Shown here one piece after another: positions 23,751-35,400 of a stretch of 64,000 nt of DNA. The notes below the pieces were generated by a model, which was not told the origin of the DNA, made no database searches, and worked only from the letters and a program-made list of their open reading frames with translations. How positions within the stretch are numbered: position 1 is the stretch's first letter; every line of letters starts with the position of its first letter. Source of the stretch: Puccinellia tenuiflora (lineage: Eukaryota > Streptophyta > Magnoliopsida > Poales > Poaceae); the NCBI GenBank assembly GCA_012064385.1, contig QRDG01001906.1, forward strand, positions 62,001 through 126,000, read 5' to 3'. The translations under genes and the position numbers were made by a program.

Positions 23751-25538
23751 ATGCAGTTGGACTCAACGGTCTTTGTTATTTGTTGTGATGCATACATGAT
23801 TATTACCATGAACTCTTTGATTTGGCTATATTAAGTTTGTGTCATAATCTTGTCAATTGCCCAACTGTAATTTGTTTACCCATCGACATATGAGTATTTT
23901 ATTTATTGGAGAGACACCACTAGTGAACCCATGGCCCCCGGTCCATATTTTTCCATTGATTACAACACCGTTTACTTGCTTTCCACCATCACTTGCTCGC
24001 TGGTCCGTTTCCATATTTTATTCACTTCACCATATGTTTTAACCGCTTTGTTTTCAGCAGACCGGGAAGATTGACAACCTTCCTGCCATTGGGGGCAAAG
24101 TATTTGTTTGAGTGTGTGCAGGTCCACGTTCGTCGACGGTTAAGCGCCAGAGATCGTTGACGTGCACCTCGTTGTTGATTTCAAAGTCCTACTGGTTCGA
24201 TTAAACCTTGGTTCTTCACCGAGGGAAAACTGCTACTTGCTACATCCACGCCTTCGTTTGGGGCACCACCCAACGCTATTATTACCAATCATCAGCGTGG
24301 TGGTGGCGATGATGGCGTCTTGGAATAAGGTCTCTCCGGCCTCTCCCTACCTCATCAACGTTTTCAGCGTCGACGAAGGGGCAGCAAGAGTAGGTTCTGT
24401 TAGATATGTTGGTTTCCTATGGATCTTGACAGTTGTTGTGTTGTTAAAGGGAAGCTTTTCGCTGGTATATGGTGGGACATCTTCGATCTCTTCAATTGTT
24501 TTGATCTATGGTAAGGTTCGGTTTCTCCAACCCTCTGGATTGGTGGAAGGATTGCAAGCCCGCGGTGCTGCTTTGGGTGTGTCCCCGTCTGATGTTCCAT
24601 CTGCGTTTATTTGATCTCGTCATACGCGATGGGTGACTATTGCGGTCTTCAAAGCCTTGGTTGTCGAGGGCGTATGCATTTTTCCCAACCCTTTGTTGCT
24701 TGTTTAGTGTATGTTTCAAACTCCGGTTGTCGTTGATCAATGCGAGAAAGAAGACGACCAATATGAGCTTCATTGTTTATTTTTATTTTGTACTGACCGT
24801 GTTGCGTCGAGTTATAACTCTTTTGTATCAGTAGTTTTTCTTGATCAATATAAGATATAAGATGTCATCGGGTTTCTTTCCTTAAAAAAACTATTGACGC
24901 TTTTATTGCATAAAACCATAATCGTAGATTTTTTTCCAGAAAACACCAATGTTTTGGTAACGTTGCACCAAACACAAATCCAATATTTAGCCCATAATTA
25001 ACCACTTGGACCCACTTACAGATCCCGCTTGACACTGAACGACTGGGGTCCATGTTTTCGAATCCTTTCTTCCCATCGCCAATCCTTCTCTTTCCGGATC
25101 AGAGACCCTCGTGCTTGGCCGCCGTCGCCAGGCCACAACCCGGTCCAAGTCTGGCCTCCACTCCGACTGGATCGGCGTCGCGACGGCTGCCACGCCGTCC
25201 AAAAAAGGCGACGAGATCGAGATCATGCGTGGCGCACCAGCTCGAGGTGGTAGCGTCTGAAAATCTAAACTCGCCGCCGGCAACAGCTTGACGCGGGCAC
25301 TCCAGACGCTCCTCACCGACATATCGACTTCCTCCGCCTGCGCGTGGTTGGTTTTCTGCTCGTTCGAGCCAGCACCATGCGAATCCCAGTATCGGGTTGC
25401 TTCTGTCGCTGCGTCCACATTTGAGCGCCTTTGGGATTCACCGACAGATCGACTTCCTCCAGCTGCCATTTATTAATTGCCACTCACATATTAATCATTT
25501 TTTAGAATTACATACTATTAATCATCTGGCTATTATTA
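23751..25538. other. Degraded repeat relics, no gene
   Basis: Positions 23870-24300 resemble a decayed LTR (caccactagtgaaccc, a gtgtgtgcaggtccacg block, then aaaccttggttcttcaccgagg), similar to wording common in Triticeae Gypsy LTRs. Positions 24640-24885 end in a polyA-like run after ataagatataagatg and look like the 3' end of a non-LTR element. Positions 25040-25470 are GC-rich with unsupported ORFs on both strands. No boundaries or TSDs could be fixed. Confidence 0.35.
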
Positions 25539-25812
25539 GGCCTTGTTTACTTCTAGTGTATTTTAGAGGATTGGAGGGGATTATACCGGATCCCCAAAAA
25601 TCCCCACTAGTTTGTTTACTTTTAATGTATTTTAGGGGATTAGAGGGGATAATCCCTAGATATCCCCCACCAACCATCTTATTTTTGCCCAAAACAAAAA
25701 CTCTAGTCCATACTAGTGTATTGTAGGGAAAGAGTATTTGTGAGGATTGGGTGTTCACCAAATCCCCTCCCATCCCTACTCCTCCCATCCACTAGAAAAC
25801 TCTTGAAGTAAA
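25539..25812. mobile_element. Possible MITE with TTTACTTC inverted ends
   Basis: The left end (ggccttgtttacttctag) and the inverted right end (tttacttcaagagttttctag) resemble each other, and both are followed inward by a variant of ggaggggatt. The left part is itself internally duplicated (25545 and 25610). No clear TSD was found. Confidence 0.35.
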
Positions 25813-25876
25813 TTATGCAGCTAAACAATTATGGGACGAGTAGGCGGGAGATTGCCACGGTGGCATCTGTAACTGG

Positions 25877-27675
25877 CACTAGTAGGAAAAGGCTTATAGG
25901 TGGATTACTTAGCCGTGGCGCACCACTATTTTGGTGTGCCACGAGTATATAGCCGTGGCGCACCAGACACAGATGCGCCACGCGTAGGACATTACCCGTG
26001 ACGCACTAAAATAGTGGTGCGCCACGGCAAAGTGCAAGCTGGGCTGATGGAGGGGCACCTTCCTTAGCCATGGCGCACCACTATTTCGATGCGCCACGGG
26101 TAAGAGTATAGCCGTGGCGCACCGTATTCCAATGCGCCACCAAAATAATGGTCTCGGGGCCAAATTTTGACCCCACATAGCCGTGACGCACCAAAATAGT
26201 GGTGCGCCATGGGTAACCTCTTACCCGTGCCGCACCGAAATAGTGGTGCGACACGGGTATGTTTACTGCTTTGTGCTCGCATGCACCCCCCCCCCCCCCC
26301 CCCCACCCGTGATCGCCTTTTCAGTTTTAAAAAGGCTAAAAGAAAATGTTAAAAATTCAAAAAATAAAATCCTTTGAGATGTGGTTATGTTACGTAACCT
26401 AGTTGTTAGGAAAAATATGAAATATGAATTTCGACGTATTTTGCAAAAAAAACATCATGGAAGAGTAAAACGGCGATAACTTTTGCATACGAACTCGGAT
26501 TTCGACGTTTAATACCTTAAAAAAAACTAGAGAAAACCCACATCCAAATCAAATAGCCTACGGCCTTTCAAGCTGTTTTTGGTCTACAGAATCCCAAAAT
26601 TCGAAGGGGAACACATAGTTTTTCGACGTTTAAGATTTCTGGTTAAAGGGCATCTCTTACCCATGGCGCATCAAGAAGGGGTGCGCCACGGGTAGCTAAA
26701 TACTCGTGGCGCAGCACTGTGAGGTGCGCCACGGCTATGTCTGATAGATCTGACGGTTCACAAGCTATGATAGGAAGCACACGATCCGTGGACACTATAT
26801 TCCAGCCAATGGGATGCAAGAACGGGCCACCATGCGGATTGCTGATTGCCTAACTCTCTCCTTCTTCCTTCTTCACCTCACACACAAGGAGCTACCGTTT
26901 AGGAGGCTATCTTCTTGGTCGCGGGAGGCCGTCGTCTTCTTCTAGATCGCGGGAGGCCATCTTCTTCTTGGCCGCAGGATGAGCAGATGAGGAGGTCGAA
27001 GAGAGGGAGGCGGGGCCACGACGACGATGACGATGGCCGACGAGCGTGGAGCATCACCTCATTCTACGACGAGCTCCTACCCGGTCCCCTTTCTCCCGTC
27101 GAGCATCTCCACCAGCTCCGACCCTGCTCTCACCTCCTCCCTGTCCTTGCTCTCTCCGACCTTGCTCTAAACCTCCTCCCCGTCCTTCCTCTCTCCGACC
27201 TTTCTCTCCACCTCCTCACCGTCCTTCTCAGCCTCCCGAAGCACCCCGCAGCGGCCGAGCATGAAGCACCACGGCGGCGCGGCGGCCAAGCACGGCGGTC
27301 GGCGCCTCATCCTCGAGCCTAATCTCCTCCACCTCGCGCTGCCCCGCCGTGTGCCGCCTCGCTCCGGCCGGCGGCGGCGCCGGCATATTTTTTTTAAAAT
27401 CGAAAAATATATACTAGTGGCGCACCACAAACCGGTGCGCCACGGCTAAGTGCATGTACCCATGGCGCAACAAAAACCGGTGCGCCACGGGTATATACAC
27501 TTAGTCGTGGCGCACCAAAAAAGGGTGCGCCACGGCTAAATATATACCCATGGCGCACTTAAAGACCTGCGCCACGGGTAATTTGTTACCCGTGGCGTGG
27601 CAATCCGTGGCGCAGGGGGCTGCGCCACGGCTAAGGAAGTTTGGTGCGCCACGGGTAACTCTTTTTGTACTAGTG
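25877..27675. mobile_element. Non-autonomous CACTA (En/Spm-type) transposon
   Basis: Both ends are CACTAGTA… (25877 onward, and the complement of …TACTAGTG ending 27675), flanked by the 3-bp duplication tgg (25874-25876 and 27676-27678). Subterminal repeats of GTGGCGCACC / GGTGCGCCAC in both orientations occupy 25910-26260, 26650-26740 and 27415-27660, as expected for CACTA transposase binding. The element is 1.8 kb and has no transposase. The interior (26860-27390) is GC-rich, with a low-complexity frame at 26915-27322 that I do not support as a gene. A run of 19 C lies at 26286-26304. Confidence 0.9.
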
Positions 27676-27853
27676 TGGGTCTTGGGCTGAGCATTGGATT
27701 TGTATTTTTTTTAAACTAGTATTGGATTTGTATTTGGTGCAACGTTTACTTTAAATATCTAAATATAATATTGGTGTTCTGTGAAAAAAAATCTAGAGTT
27801 GTTCTTTTGTGCAACAAAAGCCCTGATAGTAGGTGTTATGTGCAATTTCCTCC

Positions 27854-29009
27854 AGGGAATTTGATTTTTTGCCCCACTTTACATGGTACCTATCCGATTT
27901 GCGCTTCTTTAGTTTGACCTCTATTTTTTGCCACTCTTTACTTTGCTGCTTTCTTATTTGCCCCTGACATATGGGACCCACAGGGATTGACCAAAATACC
28001 CCTCCTAAATTAGCGAACAGATCGATCGAGCTAAGAGCAACTCCAGCCGTTGCGCCCCCCAAGTGCGATATGCCGGCGAAAAAACGGCCGCCTGGGGGGA
28101 TGCCGGCTTCCTGGGGGCGTCCTGGGGCGGCCTGTTTCCCAGTAGCCCCCCAACCCAGTACACTCCAGCCGTTGGTTCGTGGTGCTGCTGCGCGGTAGGT
28201 GGAAAAAAGTGAGAGGAGAGAGGAGAGAGAGGAGAAAAGGAGGAGAGAGAGGATGGTGGGAGGCTGACAATAGAGCAATTTGCATGCAAAACAACTCGCC
28301 AGCGCCCCAGGGAATCTTTTGCCCATATCCGGCGAAAAACAAGTCCTGGGGACGCGACTGGGAGAATTTTCGTCCGCCGGCGACCAAAAAGTGCTTTAGG
28401 GGGCTCACGGGGGCCGGCTGGAGTTGCTCTAATCATATGTTCGTTATTCCTCGCGGCGCTAGAACAGAGCACCTAGGTCCGTTCCAAGCAGTCAGAACTA
28501 GAGAGGGGCAAATCCCACGGAGGCGGCCACCTCCGCGGCGCAAGGTACGACCTCCTCCCTCGGCGGCAACTCTCACGACTGAGAGCTAGGGTTAGAATTT
28601 TGGGGCTCTCCCGTCCGTCCGTCGGCGACGAGCTGGCTGCAGCTCCTTGTTTTGAATCGATTCGTTGCTTGTCCTTGCTCCTCCTAACTGTCGGCCGTTT
28701 TCGTTTTGGATGCACAGGATTGGATGGGCGCTGGTGGTAGCTATGCGAGCGGCGGAGCGTGCGGTTGCTAGCTAGGGTTCATCAGTTCGTACGAGCAGGG
28801 GAGAATGCGATTTAGGAATCGAATCAACTCACGTACATGGGTATACTTGTCTTAGACATGTTGCCTCTTCGCTCAAAAGCCAAAAAAGTAATACAGAAGG
28901 GCAAAGAAGAAATCAGGAAAGTAAAGAACGGCAAAAAGGAGAGGTCAAAATAAAGAAGGGCAAATCCGGATAGGTACCATGTAAAGTGGGGCAAAAAATC
29001 AAATCCCCC
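27854..29009. mobile_element. MULE-type transposon with long TIRs and 9-bp TSD
   Basis: Terminal inverted repeats of more than 100 bp (27854-27965 against 28885-29009; both contain tttgattttttgccccact) are flanked by the 9-bp duplication atttcctcc (27845-27853 and 29010-29018), diagnostic of Mutator-like elements. No transposase is present. A Harbinger-type MITE (28035-28429) lies inside the left half. The interior 28433-28860 has intron-like features. It sits about 415 bp upstream of the GLE1 start codon. Confidence 0.9.
28035..28429. mobile_element. Harbinger-type MITE nested in MULE
   Basis: Terminal inverted repeats GAGCAACTCCAGCCG / CGGCTGGAGTTGCTC lie at the two ends, flanked by the 3-bp duplication taa (28032-28034 and 28430-28432). 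It is 395 bp, GC-rich and non-coding. TAA duplication with this TIR type fits PIF/Harbinger MITEs. Confidence 0.85.
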
Positions 29010-29433
29010 ATTTCCTCCCGTCTGTGCCAGCGTGGTGTGTTTCTCTAGTCCGCGTTGCGTTTGTTCGACGCTGAGCTGACGCCTGACGGACGGACCGCCG
29101 AGCGCCGCCATCACCTCCGAAAAGAAAAGGCCCAGCTTCCGCCTCCTATTCGACCGCCCCCGACGAGACGACCCGGCACTCCCGGCCCCCCCTACTTCCC
29201 CGTCCACTCCAGTGCTCCCGCCGCTGGATTCTCGCTGCCTCGCCACCGCCGCGCCGGTCGGACGCTCGTCGGCCTTGCAGCGGCCCCGCTATTCCGGCTC
29301 CCCTAACCCTAGCCGGTAGCAGGGAGGCGCGGGCGTCCCGGCGCCAACGGCATTCCTGTCCTGCCCGTCGCCGGCGGCGTGCAGCAGCAGGGACAGCACC
29401 CAGCAGGGCAGGCTCCAGGCCTCCAACAGCACC

Positions 29434-32400
29434 ATGGCAGTCAGGTTCAACCTCCAAACTTTGCAACTGTGGATTTGCGGTGCTTGTGTTCATACTTGTA
29501 CTGACTGATTCTCTAGGTTTGTTGTCCAATTGAATCCTAGTCAAATGTAGAATTGGTTTGTTGAAGAATGAAGAGGACCGGAGACACTGCTTCTCTTTTG
29601 ATCATATTGTAGTCAAACTAAATTGATACATTTTAAATATATGCACGTAAGACCACATTGTCCTGTTGGTAACTTCTATACTAGTATGTTGGCAATGTCA
29701 TTTCTCGCACCCCAAGTTCCTCCATCTGAGCTGGTGTTCGTCAAGACTGACCCGCCTCCTCTCTTGCAGGGCGTTCGCGCGCATGGAGCTGCGGTGCCCC
29801 AAGGCGCTCGACCCCCACCCGAGCTGGACCCTCGGCGACGTGTTCACCGAGCTCGACGCTCTCCAAGCCACCCGCCGGGCCGCACCGCCCACACCCCTCA
29901 AGCAGCCGCCGGAGTGGTATCTCGCATCTCTCTTGCAGTTTACGCTTGTTTGATTGATTTGCCGTTGCATTTGACTCTGCCTTTTTTTTTTTGGTTTATT
30001 TAGGGCTAGCACTAGCAGCACAAGGGAGAAGGCATTTGTGATGCGTGTTGAGGAGGAAGATGACTCGGAAGAGGAAGACGATAACAGTGATGAGGATACT
30101 CGGGCTATTGTGACCACCGGAGCGAGGTTTTCATGTAATGATCTTGAATTGAGGTGAGAGTTTGATGCTGCAATTTGGTTCCTGCAGTTGCATTTTCTTA
30201 ATGAAAATCAGGTGTCCTAGTTTGCCAATATCACCTCACCGACTGCTGTGTTATATTAGAACGGATCCTCTTTACATTTGGTAAGCTTTACCCCAAGTCA
30301 TCTACCATTTGCTTATTCCTAGCAGCTTTGAAGAATCAGGGGATGAAGATTCTAGCTGCACGCCATACCACTTGATGGAGAAAAGAAGCCTAGAGAAGAG
30401 CATTCTCCTTGAGCTGGAACGCGAGCATCATCTCAAAATCCAGGTGTGTACTGGGGATTCTACTCTTTTGTTCCTTTCTAACAAATTGTTTGTTTTCTTC
30501 ACTCATGATGTTTGATCTTCAGGAGGAAGTTAGAAGTAAGCTATCTTCACTGGATGTATGCCACCAAAATGAAATTCAGAGAACAATTTCTGCATTTGCT
30601 CGACTTCAGAAATATGCAGAATCCCGAAAAGAGTTAGACAGAAGGTTGGATGTCCAGTTCCAGAGAAAAATGTACGTACTCACTTATTTATCATTTCTAA
30701 TGCCTCTTAAAAAAACTGATGTACTTTTTTTTATTTAGAAATTTCAGAGAAATTCTATATTTTACTGGATCTTTGGTGAATAACATTTAAGATACAAAGG
30801 AAGTTCTCATACTATTCCAGCATTAAGCTTCATGATAGCATATTATCTTTTGTTACTGGTAATTTTGACACATAACAAGCTAATTCACTAGTTACGTCCT
30901 AGTTTGTCAAGATTGCAGTGTTTGCAATGGTGGTTTCTTTGTAAAATTATCCCATCTATATTTACAGTTACTCGGTTTTTTTGATAATCAAAATTTGATG
31001 GTATAGGGAGTTTATGTATTGGAAATCAGCGCAGTTCATTTCCAATATTCTATTCCAATCCGTTTATATCTCATGAGTGAATAGGTGTAGATATTTACGA
31101 AATGCTGAAGGTCGTAAAACTAACTTTTAAGGTGTTTTTCCAAATAGATTACTAATCTAAATATTTATATAAGAGAAAATTCATAGTTATATGTACAACT
31201 ACTGAACATATCTCTGTTAGATCGTCGGATGACTAGAGGCAATTTGCTGCTAGTCTATTAGTTTGATACTCTGTTTGGTGTTTCTTCCACTATACACCAT
31301 CCTGATTTTAATTCGTGTAAACATGATACTTATGTGAGCAAGGATATTTTTTAAGTTTTAGGTTTCAACGTTCAAGTGCAACCTGCACTAATTTGCATAA
31401 TACGTTTGTGTTTCTTGCTTACAACTTGTTGAACTGTGCGATACATAATATATAAATAAATATACTCTATGCTTGTAGTGTGGAGTTTGTTCAAATGATG
31501 AGAGTACACAACCTAAGGTTCTTGACTGTTCAATACAATCTTTGGTTATCTAATCTGTTCCTTTGGTAGCATATCCATCTTAGCATCCTAATGGATCTTC
31601 TATTGGGGGCTTGGGGCCTTTATATTTTTTGTAACAAGTCGTCTTTTTTTTCTTCTTCTGAATGTCATTTTCTTGCTTGTTGTAGGAGTATGTTCTGTTA
31701 AACTATGTGTTATATGGGTATATTAATTTCGTAGATTCTGCACTGTTATTACAACACCTGACAACTATGCTTTAGAAAGCCCAACATTCCAATTCATTCT
31801 TCAGAGTTCTATTTTATTTTCAGAAATGTTGCTTGATAGGGTTTGTAGATAGATAATCTTCCTTTGTGAGTCACAGACTCACATGATAGATGTTGCACAA
31901 TTTCGTAACACTTTTAATCTATAGTAATCATTCGTTAGACTGAGTATCAAGTTACATTGTTGCTTCTTGCAGTGCAGAAGTGCTCGATAAACACTTGTCT
32001 ATGGTTCAAAGGGATCATGAACAGAAATCCCAGATCATGGAACGTCGAATAAGAGATGATGCAGCTGTTGAAGAAGCTAAAATAAGGGAACAATCTATGA
32101 AGGTAGAAAAAATAAAGCAGGAAAGGACCAGACAAGAAGCAGAGGTTCGTTTTCTCAGATTTGTTGTTAAGTTGATCTATTCTTATACACATGGTTTGGT
32201 AATTTGGGGCCTCAGTCCATTTTTGTAAAATTTAGCGTTTAGTGGGTTTGTTTGTCCATCTATTTTTTATGGGTTGCTGTTACCTTTTTCCTCCAGTTAT
32301 ACATTCTGCTTTTTCCTCGGATTTTTTTACTAGCAATTGTAATTGCTGGAAAAAAAATCTTCACATTACTGCTAGTCAGTTAAACAGTTAACCTGAAACT

Positions 32401-35400
32401 TCATGAACGATGATGCAGGCCAGGCAGAAGGCAGCTGCAAAATTAGCAGCTGAAGCACAGAAAGCAGCATATGAGACTGCTAAAAAGGAAGCTGTAGAAA
32501 AAGAAGCTGCTAAATCAAGGGCAGAAGCAGCTTCCACATCTAGTCAAATTTCTCAGAACAGTGTTGCACATGCAACGATGACAAACAGTATTGAAATCAA
32601 ATCAGAATTACCAGGTGCGCCTCATCACAAACTGAGTACTTCTGCAGTTACTTCTAAACTCCCGTAGTAGTATTTTTCCTCCTCTTAATGAAAAGATGTG
32701 CAAACGATTGTTAGCACGTTTACTCAACAATTTAATCTTATTTTATGTACTTATAAACTGGATTAGTGCTGGCACAAACTATTAAAACGAGTTTTCTCAA
32801 ACCGGGTCAATTCCCACACAATAGTTTCTATCTTCTTCGCCCATTTCAAGATGCTGTGGAATAAGTTGAAAATAATTCATGGATGTTCATCCAGACATGT
32901 ACACTTGCAAAACCTGATACAAAAATAGCAAGCTGGTACAGGGCTGAGTGGTTAACAGTATGCTATCCAAATACGCAATTTTTTTTGCTGTGTGTATGGT
33001 GCATGGAGTCATATTTTTTCACCAGATTTTGTAAGTGTACATGAACTAGCATGTTCAACATCCATGCATGTTTTTCAAATATTCCATAACCTATTGAAGT
33101 AGGAGAAAAATAGATCAACCTGGGTGGAGATACACATTCTTAGACAAGTTATTTCTTATATTGTTCAGGATGTACGAAATTATGATCGTGGAAGCTTGTT
33201 TGAAAATTCGAGTAAATACGCCCACAGTACAACAACTTGGCTCGCTTTAGTCGAACATCTTGCAAAATGTTTGTTCAGGACCCTTAATTTGTCTTCTGGG
33301 AGCACTTAGGGTCCAAAAGACGCCATGGCACCAAATTTCCGCTGACTTGCCATCTCACATGAAAGTTGTATGTGCGATACTAGGAATTTTGGAGCCGGTG
33401 CTAGCACAATTATCAGGGATTTGGAGGGGAGTTCGGGAGGTTGAGGATGAGTGAGACTAGCAGGAAGGTCATAAGCGTGCGTCGTAGGTGCAACTTAAAC
33501 CGTTTGGGCCGTATGCTACCTCAAGCCAAGCTAAATGTTCCGAAGGAGCATTTTGCGAGATTTTGACTAAAGTGCTCACGCAAGCCAAGCTGTTGCACTG
33601 TGGCATTACTCTCCTAAAATTTTGTGTGTTGGATACTTGGATTCTAGGAGCCGTGCTAAGGATTGTGTAGTTCTTGCATGAAACACACCCATAAATAGAA
33701 TGGAAATAAAACTCTGGTATTTGCACCTTCATGCATTCACAACTGACATATAATTCATTTTTTTATCAAGTATTGCTAGTTTGCTACCTATCCTAGTCGT
33801 TGGTTCCGAACTACATTGCTATCACTCCATTCTTAATAGAAAAATGGGGCAAAGTGTTTTCTCTTGTTCGAGGAAAAAATAAACTTTTATCTGTTGTATC
33901 TTGATTTATAGAAATTGCTGTTAATTAATTCTCTTATTTATAGCAGGGATCAAAGTTTATGCTGATAGTTCTGCAGTAAAAGCGGAATCGCGGAGGCGTG
34001 CATTACATGACCAAGTTCCATACCTCAGCAAGGTCTTATTTTCTCTGAAGGATCTATGTCTTCAACTGCAATTTGGAACAACTTGCTGGGACTGGTTGAT
34101 TTAATAATTTTGATCAGTCGACCCTTTCCCAGTTTCGATTGTACTGCTATATGTTAGCCCCTGACCTATATGTAGCATACTGCTTACCTGTATGTCTGTA
34201 TTTGACTGATACCATGTTCTGTTGTGCAGGAGTATAGCCGATATGACCGACAAATTGGAAAGTCTATCAGTAAACTTATGCCAACTACTGACAGTGTCAA
34301 GTGAGTATACATCTTACAAACTACAATACTTCTTAAATCCTAGATTTCAGTTTGGATGGACATGTGAAAATACAAGAAAGCTACTATTGTAACACCTTTG
34401 GACGACTATTGGAAAATTGAAGAACCATCATCATGCACGTTAATGCAATATTAATAAAAATCAAAAAATGACAATGCTGTCTGTAAGGCATTAAGGTTAA
34501 AGTTATTTCCAATATTCCCTCATCTTAGTCATCCTGCATATGCTGCTAAGTGTGAAAATAAGCCCGGTGGGCATTGTGGATTCATGGTTTTATGTTACAT
34601 GCACCCCAAAGGAATAGTGGGAACAGCTGTCTCTTAGAATAATAAGCAAACTTATGTTTTGGCTGCATTCTTGGCTCAGTACTGCTTACTACCAAGACCT
34701 TGTTCCTTCAAGAAAAATGCTTGGTTCTGTTGCTGAGTGACAGAAATAGAGATATCGATCGGTTATTCATATGTCATAATTAAGTCAAGATGTAGTACTT
34801 ATAAAATCATCAGTGGTTTAGATTAATGCCAGGACGAGTGATTCAATGCTCTTGCCGAAAGTGAAAGGATTGCTATTTATAGAAAATTGAGAGACTAATA
34901 TGTTGTTCTGTTCATTGGAAAGATAAATATATATTGTAGTGATTCCAAATGGGTTGGGAAATGAGAAGCACGTACATCACTGTTTTTTTATGAGTACATA
35001 AGGTACCATAATGTGATCAACATGCCACCAGAATTACGTAGCATTGTTTACCATGACATGAACTATTAAGTTAATGTTTATCCGGCATGGTCCATTAGCT
35101 TGCACCGTTCGATTTACTCAAGTTGTGGACACATGCTTGTAAACATCTGTTGCTGTCAATTTTACCAGCATGCCTGCAAGGTTATTAGTTCTGATTTATT
35201 GTTCACTTATCCTCCTTTTTATCAACTTGGGTGTGTATGATAAATACAAATACTAGCTAGTTACCTTTTGTTCATACCAGTTGCTGTTAGTTGAATATTT
35301 CATCTGAGCTCTTATTTAACTACTTACTTAATTGTTCCTTGCAGAGCCAGGGCTAGTGAGCTTATTAAAGCTTTAGATGGACAAGATTGTCCTCGTCCAA

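Noticed and set aside
24987..25469. Minus-strand 160-residue ORF
   Set aside because: No domain recognised, overlapping plus-strand ORFs of similar length, and a GC-rich intergenic location.
26915..27322. 135-residue ORF in the CACTA interior
   Set aside because: Low-complexity Leu/Pro/Arg repeats without a recognisable domain. Reported only as possible cargo.
30672..31972. Possible inserted element in GLE1 intron 5 (and introns 7 and 9)
   Set aside because: No TSD, inverted or direct terminal repeats could be identified by eye. They read as ordinary AT-rich introns.
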